Positions 16,353 to 25,417 of a stretch of DNA of 64,000 nucleotides are shown one piece after another. Made by a program: the position numbers and the translations under genes. The notes under the pieces were generated by a model. It saw nothing but the letters and a program-made list of their open reading frames with translations, made no database searches and was not told the DNA's origin. The stretch is from Verrucomicrobiaceae bacterium (GTDB lineage: Bacteria > Verrucomicrobiota > Verrucomicrobiia > Verrucomicrobiales > Verrucomicrobiaceae): NCBI GenBank assembly GCA_027484445.1, contig JAIXSY010000057.1, positions 29,908 through 93,907 on the forward strand, in the 5' to 3' direction. How positions within the stretch are numbered: position 1 is the stretch's first letter; each line of letters starts with the position of its first letter.

Positions 16353-17594
16353 TCACGCAGCGACAGGCGGCGAGCAAGACGCGGACGAAACAGAATCCAG
16401 AAGCTCCGCAGGCCGTGGATCAGGCTTCCCCAGACCGATGGCGTGCAGGATGATTTGATCCACCAGCCGCACGTCAAAGACTTCCTCCGCGAGGCGACGG
16501 CTGGCCATCCCCATGGGTGCGACTTGCTCAGGATGAGACAGCAGCGCCTCCATGGCAGCAGCCAAGGCCTCTACCTTTTGGGTGGGGCAGAGGAACCCAT
16601 TGACTCCACGTTGATTGTCACCTGCGGGAACAAAGGGTCCAGCCACGCACTCACGCGCGCCGACGGAGTCCGTCGTGAGGATTGGAAGCCCTGTGGAAAG
16701 AGCTTCCAGCGTGGCATGAGGCACGCCTTCCCGATACCAAGTGGGCAGGCAAAAGACATGCATCGTTTTGAGCATCGCAGGAATGTCACGCACCATGCCA
16801 TGATGGGTCAGGATGCCTTCGCGGACCCAGCCTGCGACCTCGGTTTCTTCCACACGATTGGGATTCGGATCAAAAGGCCCCACGAGGTGGAACTCCGCCT
16901 GAGGATGCTTCTTTTTGACCTCACGCGCCGCTTCCGCGAACACACGCACGCCTTTGCTGATGAGCAGTCGGCTGACCAAGACAAAACGCAGCTTCCCCGC
17001 AGCGATGTCTGCATTTCCCGTCAAGGGGACGTGCGGATATTCCTCCAAGTTCACCCCACTGCCGGCAGTGACATGAACCGGCACGCCAGGCGGCAGCAGG
17101 CGCATCTCCGTGAACAGGCGCACGTCATCACGGTTTTGCATGAAAATGACGTCTGAGCAGAGCAAAGCCAGACGATGCAGCAGCTTTGACACCCACTGCA
17201 CGGCGGCCTGTTTCAGCGTCTCCGGTTTGACGAAAGTGAACCCCAGCCCAGGCAGCAAGGCATAAACACGCGGCACTCCAGCGAGGCGAGCGACGACGCA
17301 GCCATAGACCACCGATTTGATCGTGTAGGCAAAGAGCGCGTCAGGCCGCTCATGCCGAAACAGGCGAAACATGTCGAGCCAGGTGACCCAGTCTTTGCGC
17401 AAATTCACGCGACTGCGCACCATGCGGATCGGCACATGCCTAGCGCCGATTCGGCTCATGAAGTCGCGGACATGAGGATAATCTTCTGCCGCTGAGGTCA
17501 CCACCTCACACCCCTGCGCCGCAAAGTCGCGGATCAGATCGCCGCGATGGTAGATCAGAGTGTTAGCATCAGCCGTGAGCACTAGGATTTTCAT
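16353..17594 (-). CDS. GT4 glycosyltransferase (PglA/CapM-like)
   Basis: This 413-residue GT-B retaining glycosyltransferase belongs to family GT4. The N-terminal half opens MKILVLTADANTLIYHRGDL and has the lipid-facing DALFAYTIKSVVYG segment. PRVYALLPGLGFTF and VHVTAGSGVNLEEYPHVP are typical of bacillosaminyl-PP-undecaprenol GalNAc transferases and their relatives. The C-terminal donor site has FVLVSRLLISKGVR, HGMVRDIPAMLKTM and FCLPTWYREGVPHATLEALSTGLP, which supplies the EGxP-E motif. It probably adds a sugar to a lipid-linked repeat unit at the inner membrane; the sugar cannot be named. Its ATG overlaps the upstream GNAT stop by 4 bases (17591-17594). The wzc-like gene follows after 27 bases. 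Confidence 0.88.
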   Translation of the reverse strand: MKILVLTADANTLIYHRGDLIRDFAAQGCEVVTSAAEDYPHVRDFMSRIGARHVPIRMVRSRVNLRKDWVTWLDMFRLFRHERPDALFAYTIKSVVYGCVVARLAGVPRVYALLPGLGFTFVKPETLKQAAVQWVSKLLHRLALLCSDVIFMQNRDDVRLFTEMRLLPPGVPVHVTAGSGVNLEEYPHVPLTGNADIAAGKLRFVLVSRLLISKGVRVFAEAAREVKKKHPQAEFHLVGPFDPNPNRVEETEVAGWVREGILTHHGMVRDIPAMLKTMHVFCLPTWYREGVPHATLEALSTGLPILTTDSVGARECVAGPFVPAGDNQRGVNGFLCPTQKVEALAAAMEALLSHPEQVAPMGMASRRLAEEVFDVRLVDQIILHAIGLGKPDPRPAELLDSVSSASCSPPVAA

Positions 17595-18763
17595 GCGTGG
17601 GATGACTCAGGGTTGGGGTCTTTGCTTTCAGGCACAGCAGCATCTGCGGTGCAGTTGTTTGCCGTGGCAGCCTTCAGACGGCGCTTCACCCAGCGGCCCA
17701 AGCGGAAGAGAAGCGCACGGGGATGCCAGCGGTGCAGGCATTCCAGGTCTGAAACGACCCGCACACGGCTGCTCCAGTCGCGCTTGTAGCGATACTCACC
17801 AGGCAGGAAGTCCGCCATCGTTAGCCCACGCTGGATGGCTTCCATCACCGCAGCACGCACGCTCATGTTGCCCATGCTCATGCTGGCGTAGCGTTTGTCC
17901 CATCCCATCTGATAGATCAGCATTTCACCTTTGAAGCTGAAGGCATAGATGATCCCCGCCGGTGCATGATCCACGCTCACGATGGGCATCATGACGCGTC
18001 CTGTCGGAAGCCAGCGGCAGATGAGTTCCTCATGAATTCGGCGGCCCGACGAGGCTAAGAAAGAACTGACCCCATCGGGCCAGTGCTGCTCGTGCAGGGT
18101 GAAGAGCTGCTGCGCTGCCTGCTGCGGCAGGGCAGGCACCGTCTCGATGCTGACCTTGTGTTTCTCATTCAGATTCCCCCAGTGACGGCGCAGGTTGCGG
18201 CGAAAGTTGGCTGACTTGCCCTTTTCAAACTCCTCCCAGGTCGGCGGCAGATCAAAGCAGCGACACGAGGACTGGCAGAGCACCTGAGCACCTGCCCCGA
18301 CCTGAGCCATCTCAGCCAGCAGGATGGCGTGGTTGGGTGAATCCTCAGGCACCTTGTTCAGGCGCACGACATCCCAGCGTGAGCTGGACTGTTGAATCAA
18401 CGAGACCAGCAGCGGGCTGATCTCTGCCTCACGGCCTGCGGGCACGATCAAATCCAGGCGCTCCCCCTGCACGTCCCCGAGACCATTCATGAAGCCCAGG
18501 TGGCGGAGGTAACGACGCGATTCTCCGCGATCAGGTCCGATGACCCAAGGCGCGATGCCGAGAGCCTTGCCGAGTTCATCCCGCACCACGCCAATGTTCA
18601 GCTGATATTCGTCGCGGAAATGCTGCCACCATAGCCGCACGTAATCCCAGGCCTGAAAGGGGCTGTGTGTGGCGGACTCTTCCAGCAATCCATCCCACAC
18701 TGGCTCTAGGGCCGCAAAGGCTGCCTCCGAGGTAATGATTTCCAGGGACATTTGCATGATCAT
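17591..18763 (-). CDS. GNAT-fold acyltransferase of the BioF2/CelD type
   Basis: This 390-residue protein resembles the double-GNAT acyltransferases (Acetyltransf_6, BioF2-like, also called CelD) often encoded in exopolysaccharide clusters. Visible segments are SPFQAWDYVRLWWQHF, FEKGKSANFRRNLRRHW, a second-half strand pair HAPAGIIYAFSFKGEMLIYQMGWDKRYASMSMG, and FLPGEYRYKRDWSSRV with the closing WHPRALLFRLGRWVKRRL. It is probably cytoplasmic and acylates a sugar or a lipid-linked intermediate; the acyl donor and acceptor are unknown. The first ATG (18763) overlaps the upstream DUF4091 stop as ATGA, which supports this start over nearby in-frame ATGs. It overlaps the downstream glycosyltransferase in the same way. 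Confidence 0.82.
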   Translation of the reverse strand: MIMQMSLEIITSEAAFAALEPVWDGLLEESATHSPFQAWDYVRLWWQHFRDEYQLNIGVVRDELGKALGIAPWVIGPDRGESRRYLRHLGFMNGLGDVQGERLDLIVPAGREAEISPLLVSLIQQSSSRWDVVRLNKVPEDSPNHAILLAEMAQVGAGAQVLCQSSCRCFDLPPTWEEFEKGKSANFRRNLRRHWGNLNEKHKVSIETVPALPQQAAQQLFTLHEQHWPDGVSSFLASSGRRIHEELICRWLPTGRVMMPIVSVDHAPAGIIYAFSFKGEMLIYQMGWDKRYASMSMGNMSVRAAVMEAIQRGLTMADFLPGEYRYKRDWSSRVRVVSDLECLHRWHPRALLFRLGRWVKRRLKAATANNCTADAAVPESKDPNPESSHA

Positions 18764-20496
18764 CGGGCACCTCCTTCGGCCTGCACTTGTTGGGTCTTCA
18801 CGATCAATGCGGCCAAGGCCCGTCGCGCCCCCATCAGCGCGTTGGGATTATCCTTCCAGTCCCCAAAACCGCGTGCAAATGTGTCCGCTTCCCGCAGGGC
18901 AGCGCGCTCCAGCCCCAGGTCACGCGCCAGCATGAGGTAGTCGTAGTCATCACACATGTCTCGCAGCCATTTCAGGCGGATGCTGGCGATGGGTTGATCG
19001 CTGCCGTGGCGCTTCTTCGTGGCCGGGTAGAGGTAGCTGCCATCGCCGTTGTAGATTTCGCCACTGGGGTGGTGAAAGGTGCCTGCATCCGTCCACACGT
19101 CCACGCCCTTGCTAGCGTAGAGCGTGTCCCAGTAAGTCAGACCCGTGAGCCCATGGCGGGCCATGAGCCAGGAAAGGATACGATGGTTCATCGCGGGAAA
19201 ATCAAGACACCAAACCGGTGGATGCGAGTCCTTAAGCTGGGCTGGCTTGCCATGCAATGTCATCCACGCCTCTGGCATCTGCACCAGTGCCGCATAGCAC
19301 CAGACTTCATCGCCTGCCTTGAGCCGACGCGTGATGTCACGCCTGCCGCCTTCCTTTTCCAGATCTTCCCACACACTGCTGAAATGCGGCACCCAGATGT
19401 CCACGAACTGATCCAGGCTGCCCCACCACCAGGAGTCGGGTGAGGGCTGCTCTGTGACGAGCAGAGGCATGCGCACGCCGTGCAGGGCCTCCGCTTCATT
19501 GAAAAAATCCCCCCACCGGCGTACCAGGCCGTAGGCTGAAGCACTGTTGGGCTCATCCAGGTCTCCCATGATGATGTAGCCACGCTGCCCGGCCTTGATC
19601 TTGTGCAGGAGCTTCATCCACGTGGCGCAGTAGCGCATCGCCTCTGCGCGATCATGGCCGAGTGGATCAGGGAAAGGCCACTCCTGCCAGATCGGCAGGC
19701 CGAGTGTGCTGGCATGGCGATGCAGCAGCTGCTTTCTCAGGCCAGCCTCGACCGCAGCCTCGTCCAACTGACCGGTGCGCCCATCGGGATAGGTCGGGTA
19801 GGTTTGGTCAATGCTGAGCCGATGGTCCGCGAGCATCTGGTAGTATTGGTCCAGCAGAGCAGACAGCGCCGGGCTTGGCGGTTCCTTTTGTCGGTCAAAG
19901 CCATGCACCTCAGCGATACGACGCCAAACGGTCATGAAGGAGGTGCGCAGCCGAGGTGTGACCGGCAGGTCAAAGTCAGACACGCGCACCAGCACCTTCG
20001 TGCGGCCCAGCTCACTGCCATTGGCTGCCCGCGCGGTGACATCCCCCGAATAAAGACCCGCCGGGATGCTGTAGGGCACTTTCACGTCCAGCCACCAGGG
20101 CTGACTCACCTGCTCCAGCGCAGGCAATTCCTGAGCATCAAAGGACTGTGGGACCAGCGCATCCGGGTAGTCCCCCGGCGGCAGTGGGGCCATGGGCGTG
20201 GAACGCGTGACCTTCACGTAGTGCTCTCGAAGCACTGTCGGGGCAGGAATTTCACGATCCTCAGGCCCGCTAAGGTCGGTGACTTCCAGTCGAGCTCCCT
20301 GGATCTCTTCGGGCGAACCCCGCAGCACGATTTGCAGAGATTCCACCTCACCCCGAGCCGCCTCAATCGCCTCGACTTGATCTGGTGGCGACTGATCCCT
20401 CATCACACGCGTCATGGCATCGACGCGGGTGATTTTCACCTCGGCAGACACGAGCAGAGGCACCAGCAGGAGCAGCGGGAAAAGGCCACCTTTCAT
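18760..20496 (-). CDS. DUF4091 domain secreted glycosidase-like protein
   Basis: This 578-residue protein has a cleavable signal peptide (MKGGLFPLLLLVPLLVSAEV). A beta-sandwich segment of about 150 residues follows (PAGLYSGDVTARAANG near its end), then a TIM-barrel-like region. It closes with a DUF4091 domain (YWDTLYASKGVDVW, PSGEIYNGDGSYLYPA, SIRLKWLRDMCDDYDYLMLA). DUF4091 proteins look like glycoside hydrolases but their substrates are largely unassigned. Being encoded in the middle of a polysaccharide operon, it may trim or remodel the exported polymer in the periplasm or outside the cell; this is inference. Its start overlaps the upstream glycosyltransferase stop (20493-20496), and its stop overlaps the GNAT start. 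Confidence 0.82.
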   Translation of the reverse strand: MKGGLFPLLLLVPLLVSAEVKITRVDAMTRVMRDQSPPDQVEAIEAARGEVESLQIVLRGSPEEIQGARLEVTDLSGPEDREIPAPTVLREHYVKVTRSTPMAPLPPGDYPDALVPQSFDAQELPALEQVSQPWWLDVKVPYSIPAGLYSGDVTARAANGSELGRTKVLVRVSDFDLPVTPRLRTSFMTVWRRIAEVHGFDRQKEPPSPALSALLDQYYQMLADHRLSIDQTYPTYPDGRTGQLDEAAVEAGLRKQLLHRHASTLGLPIWQEWPFPDPLGHDRAEAMRYCATWMKLLHKIKAGQRGYIIMGDLDEPNSASAYGLVRRWGDFFNEAEALHGVRMPLLVTEQPSPDSWWWGSLDQFVDIWVPHFSSVWEDLEKEGGRRDITRRLKAGDEVWCYAALVQMPEAWMTLHGKPAQLKDSHPPVWCLDFPAMNHRILSWLMARHGLTGLTYWDTLYASKGVDVWTDAGTFHHPSGEIYNGDGSYLYPATKKRHGSDQPIASIRLKWLRDMCDDYDYLMLARDLGLERAALREADTFARGFGDWKDNPNALMGARRALAALIVKTQQVQAEGGAR

Positions 20497-21623
20497 GAGC
20501 GCAGCACCTCCTCGTAAACTTGCAGATAGCCCCGAGCCGCCGTGGCGATGTCAAAACGTGCCACGGCTGCCTGACGCAGCGCATCCGCACTCGGGGGTGA
20601 CTCCAGCAGCGCCGCCCAGGCCTGGGCTAGCGCCTCAGCGCCATGGGCCGGGACCACGAGCCCCAGGCCTTCGAGCAGTCGGCCACAGTCACCGACATCC
20701 GTGGCTGCACAGGGCACCCCGCAGGCGAGAGCTTCCATGAGCGTCATCGGGCAGGCCTCGGTGCGGGAGGACAGAGAAAACACATCCAGCGCCGGATACA
20801 CGCGCTGTGGCTCTGGACGAAAGTCCGAAAAATGGACCTGATCACGCCTCGGCATGACGGACAGAGCCGCGCGGGCACAGTCGCCCAGGTCTTGTTCTCG
20901 CCCCCCACAGAGCCAGAAGTGCGTCTCCGGCTTGCGCGATTGCAAAAGCCCCGCAGCACGCAGCCAGGTCGGCAGATCCTTCATCTCGTGAAAGCGCCCC
21001 AAGAAGCCCACCAGCGAAGTCTCTGGCGGCACACGCAGCTCAGCACGCACCGTCGCACGGGCTTCCGAGTCGGGCAAAAAACGTGACGTGTCGATGCCAT
21101 TGGGCACCCATTGCATCTTCGCCTGCGGATAGCCCAGGAGCCGCACATGGTCCTCCATGGCCACCGCAGAGCAAGACACGATGCGACTCGGCACTGCGTG
21201 TGAGCTCAGGCCGAGCAAGGTGCGGAACAAACGTAGCTTCGCAGGTGAATCTCCCGCTCCAGCATGGATCTCGCGGCAATGAATGCCCCACACCACCCGC
21301 GACAGACCTGCCAAGCGAGCGCAGAAGCCACCCACCAGATCCGCGTGGTGCATCCATGTCTGAAGCACCTGAGGGCGCAACGAGCGCAGCAGCTGCACGA
21401 GTTTAACCAAAGTCTGCCGTTGGAGATAAGAGCGGCAGCCCAGGTCATGCACCTGTGCCCCACTTGAGCGCAGCTCATGCATCTCCACAGGCCAGGAGGC
21501 TCCATCCATCACGATCACATGCGTCTGCCAGCCCGAGCCCGCCATGGCACGAACCAGCCCTCGCAGCATGGCCTCTGCACCGCCGCCGCCGGGGGAATAG
21601 ATCAGGTGCGCTAGCACGCTCAT
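20493..21623 (-). CDS. GT4 glycosyltransferase
   Basis: This 376-residue GT-B glycosyltransferase starts with LAHLIYSPGGGGAEAMLRGLV, the glycine-rich acceptor-side loop of GT4 enzymes. QTWMHHADLVGG and WVPNGIDTSRFLPD mark the domain border. VGFLGRFHEMKDLPTWLRAA, the donor loop VFSLSSRTEACPMTLMEALACGVPCAATDVGD and the closing helices complete the fold. The EGxP-E motif is present as EACPMTLMEA. I chose ATG 21623 because it overlaps the deacetylase stop as ATGA (21620-21623); an in-frame start at 21644 would add seven residues. It probably builds the repeat unit of the surface polysaccharide, with sugar specificity unknown. Confidence 0.88.
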   Translation of the reverse strand: MSVLAHLIYSPGGGGAEAMLRGLVRAMAGSGWQTHVIVMDGASWPVEMHELRSSGAQVHDLGCRSYLQRQTLVKLVQLLRSLRPQVLQTWMHHADLVGGFCARLAGLSRVVWGIHCREIHAGAGDSPAKLRLFRTLLGLSSHAVPSRIVSCSAVAMEDHVRLLGYPQAKMQWVPNGIDTSRFLPDSEARATVRAELRVPPETSLVGFLGRFHEMKDLPTWLRAAGLLQSRKPETHFWLCGGREQDLGDCARAALSVMPRRDQVHFSDFRPEPQRVYPALDVFSLSSRTEACPMTLMEALACGVPCAATDVGDCGRLLEGLGLVVPAHGAEALAQAWAALLESPPSADALRQAAVARFDIATAARGYLQVYEEVLRS

Positions 21624-22600
21624 GATCGCGCCCCTCCTCTCCACTGCCGCAGCAGTTCAAAAGCTCCCGAAGCTGTCGCCTGCGCCTCCAGCACGCTGTT
21701 TGGATTGCCGTAGCGAGGCAGCGCCAGCAGTTCAGCGCCGGGCTTCCATCGGCCCGGCATCATCGTGAAAGCCGCCTCAAAGCCATGCTCAGTTAGCAAG
21801 GCCTGCGTTTCTGCCGTGAAATCATCCAGGCCACCATTTGGATAGGCGAACAGTCGCGGCATTTTCCCCAGCTCTTCGGCCATCCGGTCGCGGCAGGTGC
21901 GGATTTCCACCGCTTGCTGCTCAGCTCCACAGCGCGCCAGCACAGGGTGCGTGTGCGTGTGCCCACCAAAGTCCACCAGTCCGCTCGCCTGCATTTCCCG
22001 CGCCTGAGTCCAGGTCATCGGCAGCATCACCTCCGACTCAGCCGGCAAGGGCTGTGCAGCCACGGCAGCGGCCACTTCCGCCCGCATCTCTAGGTCTGGC
22101 AGAGTCTTCAGACGAGACAAAGTGTCAGCTAACCTCTGGGGTGCAGTGCCACGAGCCTGGGCGACACGATCCATCTCCTGAAACCAGAGACGATGCGAGC
22201 CATCCAGGAAACCTGTGGCCAAAAAAATCGTCGCGGGCAGGCGAAGCGACTTCAGCACCGGAAAGCCGAGGTGATAATTGGAAGCTAGACCATCGTCAAA
22301 GGTGATCGCGACTGCTCCTGTAGGCAGGGCTTGCCCCGCCCGCAGCGCCGCTACCATTTCTACCAAAGGCATCACGCGGTAATGCTGCGCAAGATGCTGA
22401 CACACTGCACGAAAGACAGACACGGGCAGGTGCAGACTGCGGTCCAAAACACCCGCAGCAGGGCCAGCCGAGCACAGACCATGAAAGGTCAGCACCACCC
22501 CCTGCCCAGCCAGGGCACGCAGCGCCAGGCTGGGCAGCCCGCAGGCGGCCAGCACGGCCGATTTGGCCGTTTGACGAAAGGTGGAGGAAAGGAAGGGCAA
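21620..22600 (-). CDS. Polysaccharide deacetylase family protein
   Basis: This protein of about 326 residues has the NodB-homology fold of carbohydrate esterase family 4. Motif 1 is AITFDDGLAS, with the Asp pair, and motif 2 is FGGHTHTHPVL, supplying the two metal-binding histidines. Later motifs are LFAYPNGG and an FTMMPG strand. It would remove N-acetyl groups from a polysaccharide or lipid-linked sugar. The start is a TTG at 22600; no ATG precedes the conserved domain and a GTG about 45 bases inside is the alternative. The N-terminal hydrophobic stretch (residues about 10-30) may be a signal or membrane anchor. It is the first gene of the polysaccharide operon, immediately downstream of an AT-rich promoter-like region. 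Confidence 0.85.
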   Translation of the reverse strand: MPFLSSTFRQTAKSAVLAACGLPSLALRALAGQGVVLTFHGLCSAGPAAGVLDRSLHLPVSVFRAVCQHLAQHYRVMPLVEMVAALRAGQALPTGAVAITFDDGLASNYHLGFPVLKSLRLPATIFLATGFLDGSHRLWFQEMDRVAQARGTAPQRLADTLSRLKTLPDLEMRAEVAAAVAAQPLPAESEVMLPMTWTQAREMQASGLVDFGGHTHTHPVLARCGAEQQAVEIRTCRDRMAEELGKMPRLFAYPNGGLDDFTAETQALLTEHGFEAAFTMMPGRWKPGAELLALPRYGNPNSVLEAQATASGAFELLRQWRGGARS

Positions 22601-22616
22601 AGCTTTCTGTATAGAA

Positions 22617-22644
22617 ATTGTAATAAATTATCAAATTTCAGCAA
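22617..22644 (-). promoter_or_regulatory. Candidate promoter of the polysaccharide operon
   Basis: In an AT-rich stretch (about 22611-22668) the minus strand carries TTGCTG (22644-22639) and TACAAT (22622-22617) separated by 16 bases. The predicted start near 22610 would leave only about 10 bases before the TTG start codon at 22600. A second pair, TTGATA and TATACA, overlaps it. The contrast with the surrounding GC-rich DNA supports a regulatory role. Confidence 0.4.
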
Positions 22645-22848
22645 ATCATCAAAGAAAACTTAACTTTCCTTCTAGCGAAGTTGCATCGCGAATCTTTGGG
22701 AATCCGGGAACGGTCTTGTGGCACCTCTTCAGGAGCCGGGCTTTGCTTTGGACATGCCTGGAACTTCGTCATGCCCTCGCGCGCACAGTTTGCGCTTCAC
22801 AGCAGGCGCAGCTAGCTAGCACCTGCGCGACTTTCCCCTTCCCCGCTC

Positions 22849-23235
22849 ATGAGCTTCTCGGACCCCAGCTTTCTCATCTCCTCCCGCCCGACAGATCAGG
22901 AACGGCAAGCCGCCAAAAGGGCCGAGGAGGAACGCCGCGAAGCGGCAGCCCGCGCCTATCGCCGGGCGAGCTGGGTCATCTCCCTGACCATGATCTACCT
23001 AGCCCTGCCCCTGGGGTTCAATGCCTGGCACTGGCATGTCGTGGCTGGCGCAGGCCTGCTGGTGGTGGCGCTCGGCATCTTCATGGCAATGAAGGGAGCC
23101 CGGAACCACGCGCTGCTCAGCCTGCTGTTCGCGGCTGTCATTCTCCCTGGCTGGGTGAAAATCGCACCCACGGTGGTCAAAGTGGCGCGCGCCCAGATCG
23201 ACGTCATCGTCCAGGAATGGAAACGGGTGCTCTGA
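22849..23235 (+). CDS. Small membrane protein of unknown function
   Basis: This 128-residue protein starts with a soluble, charged, alanine- and glutamate-rich helix (residues about 15-40, DQERQAAKRAEEERREAAAR). Two or three membrane helices follow (about 42-62, 64-82 and 88-105), and it ends in a short amphipathic helix. I do not recognise the family. ATG 22849 is the first good start and codes for a sensible soluble N-terminus. It is followed after about 100 bases by the topoisomerase gene on the same strand and is divergent from the polysaccharide operon. The role is unknown. Confidence 0.65.
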   Translation: MSFSDPSFLISSRPTDQERQAAKRAEEERREAAARAYRRASWVISLTMIYLALPLGFNAWHWHVVAGAGLLVVALGIFMAMKGARNHALLSLLFAAVILPGWVKIAPTVVKVARAQIDVIVQEWKRVL

Positions 23236-23332
23236 CCCCTGCGGCGGTCCAGCGCCGCCTCCGGGCTTGACGGCAGGCCGGATACTGCGCACCTGAGCAC
23301 TGCCTTTACTCCCTCTCTCACCCCGATTCACC

Positions 23333-25351
23333 GTGGCCAAGAAAGCATCCTCCAAGACTGAAGATACCTCCCCCATCCTCGCCGACAGCGCTCCGATCGT
23401 GGAGATGCCGGTGGATGTGCATTACAGCAACTGGTTCCTGGAATACGCCAGTTACGTCATTTTGGAACGCGCCGTGCCTCACATCCACGATGGCCTGAAG
23501 CCCGTCCAGCGCCGCATCTTGCACTCCATGGATGAGCTGGAAGATGGCCGCTACAACAAGGTGGCGAACGTGGTGGGCAACACGATGAAGTACCACCCGC
23601 ACGGGGATGCGAGCATCGGCGATGCGATGATCCAGCTGGGCCAGAAAGACCTGCTGATCGACACCCAGGGAAACTGGGGGAATACCCTGACAGGAGACAA
23701 CGCCGCGGCCCCTCGTTACATTGAAGCTCGCCTGTCTAAGTTCGCGCTGGATGTCGTCTATTCGCCCAAAGTCACAGAGTGGGCCGCTAGCTACGATGGT
23801 CGAAACAAAGAGCCCATCACCCTGCCCGTGAAGTTTCCGCTCCTGCTTGCGCAGGGAGTGGAAGGCATCGCCGTCGGCCTTTCCTGCCGCGTGCTGCCGC
23901 ACAACTTCATCGAGCTCTGCGATGCCTGCATCGCCGCCTTGAGAGGCGAGGAAGTGAACCTAGTGCCTGACTTTGCCACCGGGGGCCTCATGGATGCCAC
24001 CGACTACAACGGTGGCCTGCGCGGTGGCCGCATTCGCGTGCGGGCAAAGATCGTCCCAGGAGAAAAGAAGAACACCCTGCGCGTGGTCCAGATCCCCTTT
24101 GGCACCACCACCGGCGGGCTGATGGACAGCATCGTCGCCGCCAACGACAAAGGAAAGATCAAGATCACTCGGGTGGACGACAATACCGCCGAGAACGCCG
24201 ACATCGTCATCCAGTTGCCGCCAGGAGCCGATCCCGACCAAACCATCCAGGCGCTTTATGCCTTCACGGACTGCGAGATCTCCATCGCTCCCAACGCCGT
24301 CGTTATCCAAAACGACAAACCGCGCTTCATCACCGTCAACGAGCTGCTGAAGGAGAATGCCGAGCACGCTAAACAATTGCTGCGTCAAGAACTCGAGATC
24401 GTGCTGGGCGAGCTCGAAGAGCGTTGGCACTTCGCTAGCCTGGAAAAGATCTTCATCGAAAACCGCATCTACCGAAAGATCGAAGAGTGTGAGACTTGGG
24501 AAGCCGTGCTCGAAGCCATCTGGAAAGGACTGAAGCCGCACATCAGCCAGCTGCGCCGTGAAGTCACCCAGGATGACGTCGTGCGCCTGACGGAGATCAA
24601 GATCAAGCGCATCTCCAAGTTCAACAGCTTCGAAGCCGACAACTACATCAAGGAGCTGGAGGACGACATCGAAGGCGTGCAGAAGAACCTGAAGCAGCTC
24701 ACCCGCTTCGCCATTGCCCACTTTGAGCGGATCAAAAAAACCTACGGTCCTGGCAAGGAACGCCGCACCGTGATCACCACCTTTGACCGTGTCGCCGCAG
24801 CCGAGGTCATCTTGGCCAATGAAACGCTTTACCTGGATGCCAAGGAAGGCTTTGCCGGCACCGGCCTGAAGAAAGAAGGCGAGCCCCTGTGCAAATGCTC
24901 CACTTTGGACGACGTGATCTTCTTCACCCGAGACGGCACCATGACGGTGACCAAAGTCTCGCCGAAGTTCTTTGTCGGCAAAAACCCCGAATACATCAAT
25001 CTCTTCAAGAAGGATGAAGAGGCCGTTTACACCCTCATCTATCGGGATGGCAAAAACGGACCTGTCATGGCCAAGCGCTTCCGCGTGGGCGGCATCACCC
25101 GAGACAAGCCGTATGCGCTCACCCGTGGCACTCCAGGCAGCATGGTGCTATTCTTCGCCCGACATGAAACGGAAGAGGCCAGCAATGCGCAAAACCTGCT
25201 CGTGCATCTGAAGCCTGCGCTCTACTTGCGCAACACCTCACTCAAATTCCCCGTCGCCGCACTGGCCATCAAAGGCCGTGACAGCCTGGGGAACATTGTG
25301 ACGAAGCACGCGGTGGATCGTGTGGTAAACGAGCGCAAGACAGCGGAATGA
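23333..25351 (+). CDS. parC: DNA topoisomerase IV subunit A (ParC/GyrA-like)
   Basis: This 672-residue type IIA topoisomerase A subunit starts at GTG 23333. It has the winged-helix/tower region HIHDGLKPVQRRILHSM, the loop YHPHGDASIGDAMIQLGQ and the catalytic tyrosine in AAAPRYIEARL. The SYDGRNKEPITLPVKFP and LLAQGVEGIAVGLS segments are characteristic of the short ParC-like paralogue seen in Bacteroidetes and the PVC group. The C-terminal part is shorter than in GyrA (about 870) or E. coli ParC (about 750) and has no GyrA-box. The residue equivalent to E. coli GyrA Ser83 is alanine. The ATPase partner subunit is not adjacent. It relaxes and decatenates DNA at the expense of ATP; assignment as ParC rather than GyrA is inferred from length. 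Confidence 0.88.
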   Translation: MAKKASSKTEDTSPILADSAPIVEMPVDVHYSNWFLEYASYVILERAVPHIHDGLKPVQRRILHSMDELEDGRYNKVANVVGNTMKYHPHGDASIGDAMIQLGQKDLLIDTQGNWGNTLTGDNAAAPRYIEARLSKFALDVVYSPKVTEWAASYDGRNKEPITLPVKFPLLLAQGVEGIAVGLSCRVLPHNFIELCDACIAALRGEEVNLVPDFATGGLMDATDYNGGLRGGRIRVRAKIVPGEKKNTLRVVQIPFGTTTGGLMDSIVAANDKGKIKITRVDDNTAENADIVIQLPPGADPDQTIQALYAFTDCEISIAPNAVVIQNDKPRFITVNELLKENAEHAKQLLRQELEIVLGELEERWHFASLEKIFIENRIYRKIEECETWEAVLEAIWKGLKPHISQLRREVTQDDVVRLTEIKIKRISKFNSFEADNYIKELEDDIEGVQKNLKQLTRFAIAHFERIKKTYGPGKERRTVITTFDRVAAAEVILANETLYLDAKEGFAGTGLKKEGEPLCKCSTLDDVIFFTRDGTMTVTKVSPKFFVGKNPEYINLFKKDEEAVYTLIYRDGKNGPVMAKRFRVGGITRDKPYALTRGTPGSMVLFFARHETEEASNAQNLLVHLKPALYLRNTSLKFPVAALAIKGRDSLGNIVTKHAVDRVVNERKTAE

Positions 25352-25361
25352 TCCCCTTCGC

Positions 25362-25394
25362 CAACAAGGGCCGACTTTGGGTCAGCCCTTGTTG
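25362..25394. terminator. Hairpin between convergent parC and gspD
   Basis: A perfect 10-base stem CAACAAGGGC/GCCCTTGTTG, extended inside by three more pairs after one mismatch, lies 10 bases after the parC stop. It is not followed by a T tract on either strand. A second short hairpin, GCCTCAAGAGGC (25401-25412), follows. Together they may slow or end transcription of the convergent parC and gspD genes. Confidence 0.5.
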
Positions 25395-25417
25395 CAAAGA
25401 GCCTCAAGAGGCAGCTT

